In this document: one piece after another, positions 17,466-20,874 of the stretch
Position numbering within the stretch: position 1 is the first letter of the stretch
Layout: each line of letters begins with the position of its first letter
NCBI GenBank assembly: GCA_026770585.1
Contig: MU646340.1
Span: forward strand, 445,617-466,490
DNA length: 20,874 nucleotides
Direction: 5' to 3'
Origin: Baffinella frigidus
Taxonomy: Eukaryota; Cryptophyceae; Cryptomonadales; Baffinellaceae
Translations under genes and position numbers: made by a program
The notes under the pieces: model-generated
What the model was told of the DNA's origin: nothing
What the model saw: only the letters and a program-made list of their open reading frames with translations
Database searches by the model: none

Positions 17466-17866
17466 CTCCCTGGGACTAAATCCTGCAGGTTATGAGGCTC
17501 TCGCTTAAGGGTTCCGGAGGTTGGCCTAAAAACATGAGTCAACCTCCTGAACCGTCGGCCAAGACACGAAAGGTATGCGGGGGGGGGTCTCTGTCTTGGC
17601 TTGGCGGGGCTGTGGGCGGCGCTGCGGTGTTTGTTAGATCGTCGGGGACTGGCGGGTACTGCGTTTGCAATGCAGGGTCGAATCAGCCTCTTGTGCGCGA
17701 GGCAACCCACCGCAAAGCTTGGTTAGCACTGTAGCCACCCTCCAGCTTGACTGGTCATGTGCGGCGCAGCTGCCGCTGTTCCGAGGCTGAGCGAGGGTTC
17801 GGTTTGGTGGCGCCCGGGCGTATCCAGCCTCCTTCCTGCTCTTCGATATGCAGCTTTGCGTGAATG

Positions 17867-17975
17867 TTTGCACCAGGCAATTAATACTTATTTCGTGTAG
17901 GTGGTTCCTGGCACAAATGTTCTCGAAATCCGGAAATGTTTATTTCTGAAATCGCGCAAGTGTTCCCGCAACCTC
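17867..17975 (+). repeat. Diverged copy of the repeat at 16829-16930
   Basis: ACCAGGCAATTAATACTTATTTCGTGTAGG here matches ACCAGCAAATTAATATTCAGTTCGTGTAGA there, and both go on to CGGAAAT, AATCG and GCAAGT(G)TTCCCG blocks in the same orientation. The copy starts about 12 bases beyond the right duplication arm. Confidence 0.7.
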
Positions 17976-18106
17976 TCTACGCATCTAGGCAGGCAGCACC
18001 GCAGGCAACGTGGCGTGTCTGACTCAGCACCACCCGTGGCAGGTTCGGGCGCCTCAACGTCTTCATCGTCGCCTGCGTCCAGTTTGTGCCCCTCCCCCAT
18101 CTCCCA

Positions 18107-18900
18107 GGATTAGGGTAGTGGTTTTAGGGGTTTGGGGTTTAGGGGCGTTAGGGTTTAGGGGCTTCAGGGCTTCAGGGATTTAGGGGCGTTTAGGGGTAGG
18201 CAGGGTTTGAGGGTTTCGGGAGGTAACCCTTCAGTGTGCTATGGGTAGATAGGGTTTTGGGGTTTTAGGGGTTAGGGGCTTAGGGTTTTACGAAAAGGTG
18301 GGGTCGTTTTTTGGGGGGGGTTATTGTTTGTCGGGCGCTTGGATTTTAGGGGTTGGTGGGTTTGGGGGTTTGGGGCTCTGGGGTTAGGGTGGCGTTCAGG
18401 GGACTTAGAGGTTTAGGGGTTTAGGGGTTTAGGGGTTCAGGGTCAGGGGTAAGGGTTTAGGGTTCGGGGTGTATGGTTTGGTGATTGCCCCTAAACCCTA
18501 AAACATAAAAAATACACCCTAAACCCTAAACCCTGCAACCTCACCCCTGACCCTAAACAGTGAACCCGTAAACCTCGTGTTAGGTGCTTAGGGGTAGGGC
18601 ATTCAGGCGTTTAGGGTTAGGGTAGGGGGCAGGGGGTAGGGGGGTTGGGGGCAGGGTAGGGCAGGGTAGGCGTTCTAGGTTTTGGGGTTTGTTGGGGTTG
18701 GTTGGGCGTTGTGCTGTGGGGTTTAGGGAATCGGGTGTTTGGGTGTAGGGGGTTTCGGGTTTCGGGGTTGGGGGGTTAGGGGTTAGGGTTTATGGTGCGA
18801 ACCTGTCCCTGCGCGGCGGGTTCGAGCATGGCCGCAACCAACTCCATAACCTGTTTCGGTTGTCGGGTTTCGGGTACAGGGTTGAGGGTTGAGGGTTGAG
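18107..18900 (+). repeat. Heavily decayed telomeric region, G-rich strand, with short inversion
   Basis: TTTAGGG, TTTAGGGG, GGGGTTT and similar units on the + strand. A C-rich patch (about 18486-18575, CCCTAAACCCTAAAACATA) is inverted inside it. An embedded 70-base non-repeat patch lies at about 18790-18860. Confidence 0.85.
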
Positions 18901-19199
18901 CGGCTTGACACGCAGGATCGTCGCGTGCCTTGAGGGCTCCGCGCCCGCCTCGGTGTTTTTCAGTGTTCAGGGTGTCGGGTGTCGGGTTCAGGTTTGACAA
19001 GGATCGAGGGCTTCCTCCCCCGGGACCCCGGCCCTTCCGTCATTGCAGGGACACAGGGCCCGCCGCCATGTTCCCGCCGCGTGGAATTTGCCACGCAGGG
19101 TTGAGGGTTGCCGTACTTGGAGGGACACAGATATCTTGAGAGTTTCTGTAATCAGAGAGACCGCCTCGGGCCCGCCGCGGCGTGCCCCCTCCCCTGAGC
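18901..19199. other. Unique sequence at a head-to-head telomeric junction
   Basis: GC-rich non-repeat DNA between the G-rich and C-rich arrays, with short GGGTGTCGGGTGTCGGG and AGGGTTGAGGG remnants and AGGGACACAG twice. No gene recognised. Confidence 0.5.
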
Positions 19200-20874
19200 C
19201 CCTAGTGCCCTACCCTCAACCCCTCAACCCCCAAACTCCTAAACCCCTAAACTCCTAAGCCCCCTAAACGCCACCCTAACCCCAGAACCCCAAACCCCCA
19301 AACCCACCAACCCCTAAAATGAAGGGCCCCAAGCGCCTGACCCCTCGTGCACTGAGCAGGACGACGCGGGAGGGGGAGGACACTCTCGCGTGGCTGCGAA
19401 CATCGCCCCTCCTTGCGCAATCCCAGCTTCTTTACGACCCGGTCACTCCCGCGCTCCACTCCTGGCCCTAAACCCCAACGCCTACACCCTAAAACTTAAT
19501 CCCTGAGCCCTAAAGCCTGAAATCCACACCCTAAGCCCTAGACCCTAAACCCTGAACCATGAGCCCTGGACCCTCAACCCTGAACACTCCACCCTCCACC
19601 CTCCACCCGCCACCCTGCACCCTCCGCCCCAAACCCTCAACCCTGAACCCTAAATCTGAAACCCAAAACCCCAAACCTGAAACCCTGAACCCTAAACCCT
19701 GAACCCCAATTCCTGAACCCTAAACCCTAAACCGCAAACCGCAAACCATAAACAATGAACAGAAAACACTCAACCCTCCAACCTAACCCCTAAACCCTGA
19801 ACCACCCCTTCTGAACCCTGAATCCTAAACTCTCAACTCTAAACCCAAAAGACTGAACCTTAAACCCTAAACCCTAAACCCTAAATACTAAACCCTAAAT
19901 ACTAACCCCTAAACCCTAAACCCTAAACCGTAATTCATAAACCCTGAAACCCTACGCCCCAAGCCCTGAACCCTGAAACCTGAGCCCTCAGCACTAAACC
20001 CTGGACCCTCAACTCTCAACCCTCAACCCTAAACCCTAAACCCTACACCCAAAACCTACACCCTGGACCCTCAATCTTAAACCCTAAACCCCGACATCAA
20101 AAACCGAACCTCTCAACCCTAAACCCTAAACCCTGAACCCTCACCCCTCAACCCCATCCTCAAACCCCTAAACCCTAAACCCCAAACCCGCAACCCCAAA
20201 CCCTAAACCCTAAACCCTAAACCCTAAACCCTTAACCCTAAACCGTAAACCCTAAACCCTAAACCCTGAACCCGAAACCCCAAACCCTAACCCTAAAACC
20301 TTAAACACTAATCCCCTAAACCTGCAACCCCCAACCCTAAACCCTAAGCCCTAAGCCTCAAGCCCTGAGCCCCAAGACCTAAGCCCTACGCCCTCAACCC
20401 TAGGCCATGAACCCGGAACCCGGCACCCTAAACCTCAAACCCTAAACCCTAAACACAAAAACCCAAACCTACACCCTAGACCATGGACCCTAAGCCCTAA
20501 ACCCCAACCTCAAAAACTTAAACTCTGAACCGTACACCCCAAACCCTAAACCCTAGACATTAAACCCTACAGCCTACACCCTACAACCCTAAACCCTAAA
20601 CCCTGAATTCTAAACCCTGAACCCTGAACCCCAACCTCAAACCACTAAACTCAAAACCCCACACCCTAACCCCTAAACCCTAACCCCTAAACCCTAAGCC
20701 CTAACCCCTAAACCCTACACCCTAAAACCTAAACCCTAAAAAAAACCAAACCCTAAACCCCAAACCCTAACCCCGAACCCCTAACCCCTAAGCCCTAACC
20801 CCTAAACCCTAAACCCTAAACCCTAAACCCTAAACCCTAAAACCTCAATCCTAAACCCTAGACCCTGAACCCTA
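19200..20874 (+). repeat. Long decayed telomeric array, C-rich strand, to the window edge
   Basis: CCCTAAA, CCCTGAA, CCCCAAA, CCCTCAA and CCCTACA units with point changes. Cleaner stretches occur near 19860-19925, 20200-20275 and 20800-20850. A unique island is at 19319-19462. Telomere-ward direction is to the left, so the right edge of the window is not a natural right-hand chromosome end. Confidence 0.93.
19319..19471 (+). other. 50-codon ATG frame in an island within the array
   Basis: ATG at 19319 opens a frame with mixed composition (DTLAWLRTSPLLAQSQLLYD) whose stop TAA is supplied by the resuming CCCTAA repeat. No family features; probably a captured fragment or chance. Confidence 0.2.

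Larger units (their letters stand above)
17102..17855 (-). repeat. Right arm of the 753-bp inverted duplication
   Basis: Reverse complement of 14740-15492 at high identity. Its inner end abuts the telomeric array. It contains a family 2 MITE and a truncated copy of the membrane-protein gene. Confidence 0.93.

Noticed and set aside
17650-17700. tRNA-like anticodon arm CTGCG-TTTGCAA-TGCAG followed by GGTCGAATC, in both duplication arms
   Set aside because: The anticodon arm pairs, but there is no variable loop, no proper T-arm, no D-arm and no acceptor stem.
20800-20874. Right edge of the window as a true chromosome end
   Set aside because: The strand here is C-rich; a natural right-hand telomere would be G-rich on the plus strand.

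Overview
The window looks like nuclear DNA from a protist or alga, from a subtelomeric or telomere-derived region. Three things point this way. Long arrays of plant/alveolate-type telomeric heptamer (CCCTAAA / TTTAGGG) and its decayed variants fill about a quarter of the window. The recognisable genes have spliceosomal introns. Short fold-back (MITE-like) elements are frequent. Nothing looks bacterial: there are no operons or Shine-Dalgarno sites. The species cannot be fixed from sequence alone; TTTAGGG telomeres occur in green plants, dinoflagellates, chromerids, oomycetes and other groups.

Genes. One gene is recognised with confidence: SKP1 on the minus strand (14639 to about 12769), rebuilt here as five phase-consistent exons giving the near-canonical length of about 159 residues. 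A second well-supported gene (4395-5246, +) encodes a protein with two tandem zinc ribbons and a CCHC zinc knuckle, and hides an in-frame 87-nt intron. A third (15357-16385, +) encodes an unrecognised single-pass membrane protein with a signal peptide and a four-cysteine N-terminal domain. A fourth (844-55, -) is a tentative three-exon gene for a small protein with one C-terminal hydrophobic segment. A gag-like, lysine-rich fragment (1448-1996, +) is probably a retroelement remnant.

Layout. 1-1000: tentative minus-strand membrane-protein gene. 1448-3850: retroelement-like debris (gag-like fragment, purine tract, two diverged direct repeats, an LTR-like segment with a TATA box). 4361-5246: zinc-ribbon gene. 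5294-5554: C-rich telomeric array. 5951-6067: hairpin MITE. 6457-7008: G-rich degenerate telomeric array. 7089-7277: 22-bp minisatellite. 7517-8470: second copy of the LTR-like segment, then unassigned sequence. 8475-10402: long, decayed C-rich telomeric array, followed by a 530-bp unique island and a short further array to 11092. 11158-12355: microsatellites and several fold-back elements. 12769-14639: SKP1. 14740-17855: a 753-bp inverted duplication whose arms enclose the membrane-protein gene, a TA-flanked MITE and a clean TTTAGGG array. 18107-18900: G-rich decayed array. 19200-20874: C-rich decayed array in the opposite orientation, with small unique islands.

The genes do not form a functional cluster. 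The main biological story is structural. Telomeric arrays repeatedly change orientation, including head-to-head junctions. A clean telomere-like array sits at one end of a recent inverted duplication that made a truncated copy of the membrane-protein gene, of which only the signal-peptide region remains. This fits repeated chromosome breakage, telomere healing and fusion, or subtelomeric exchange. No convincing new enzymatic or defence system was found.
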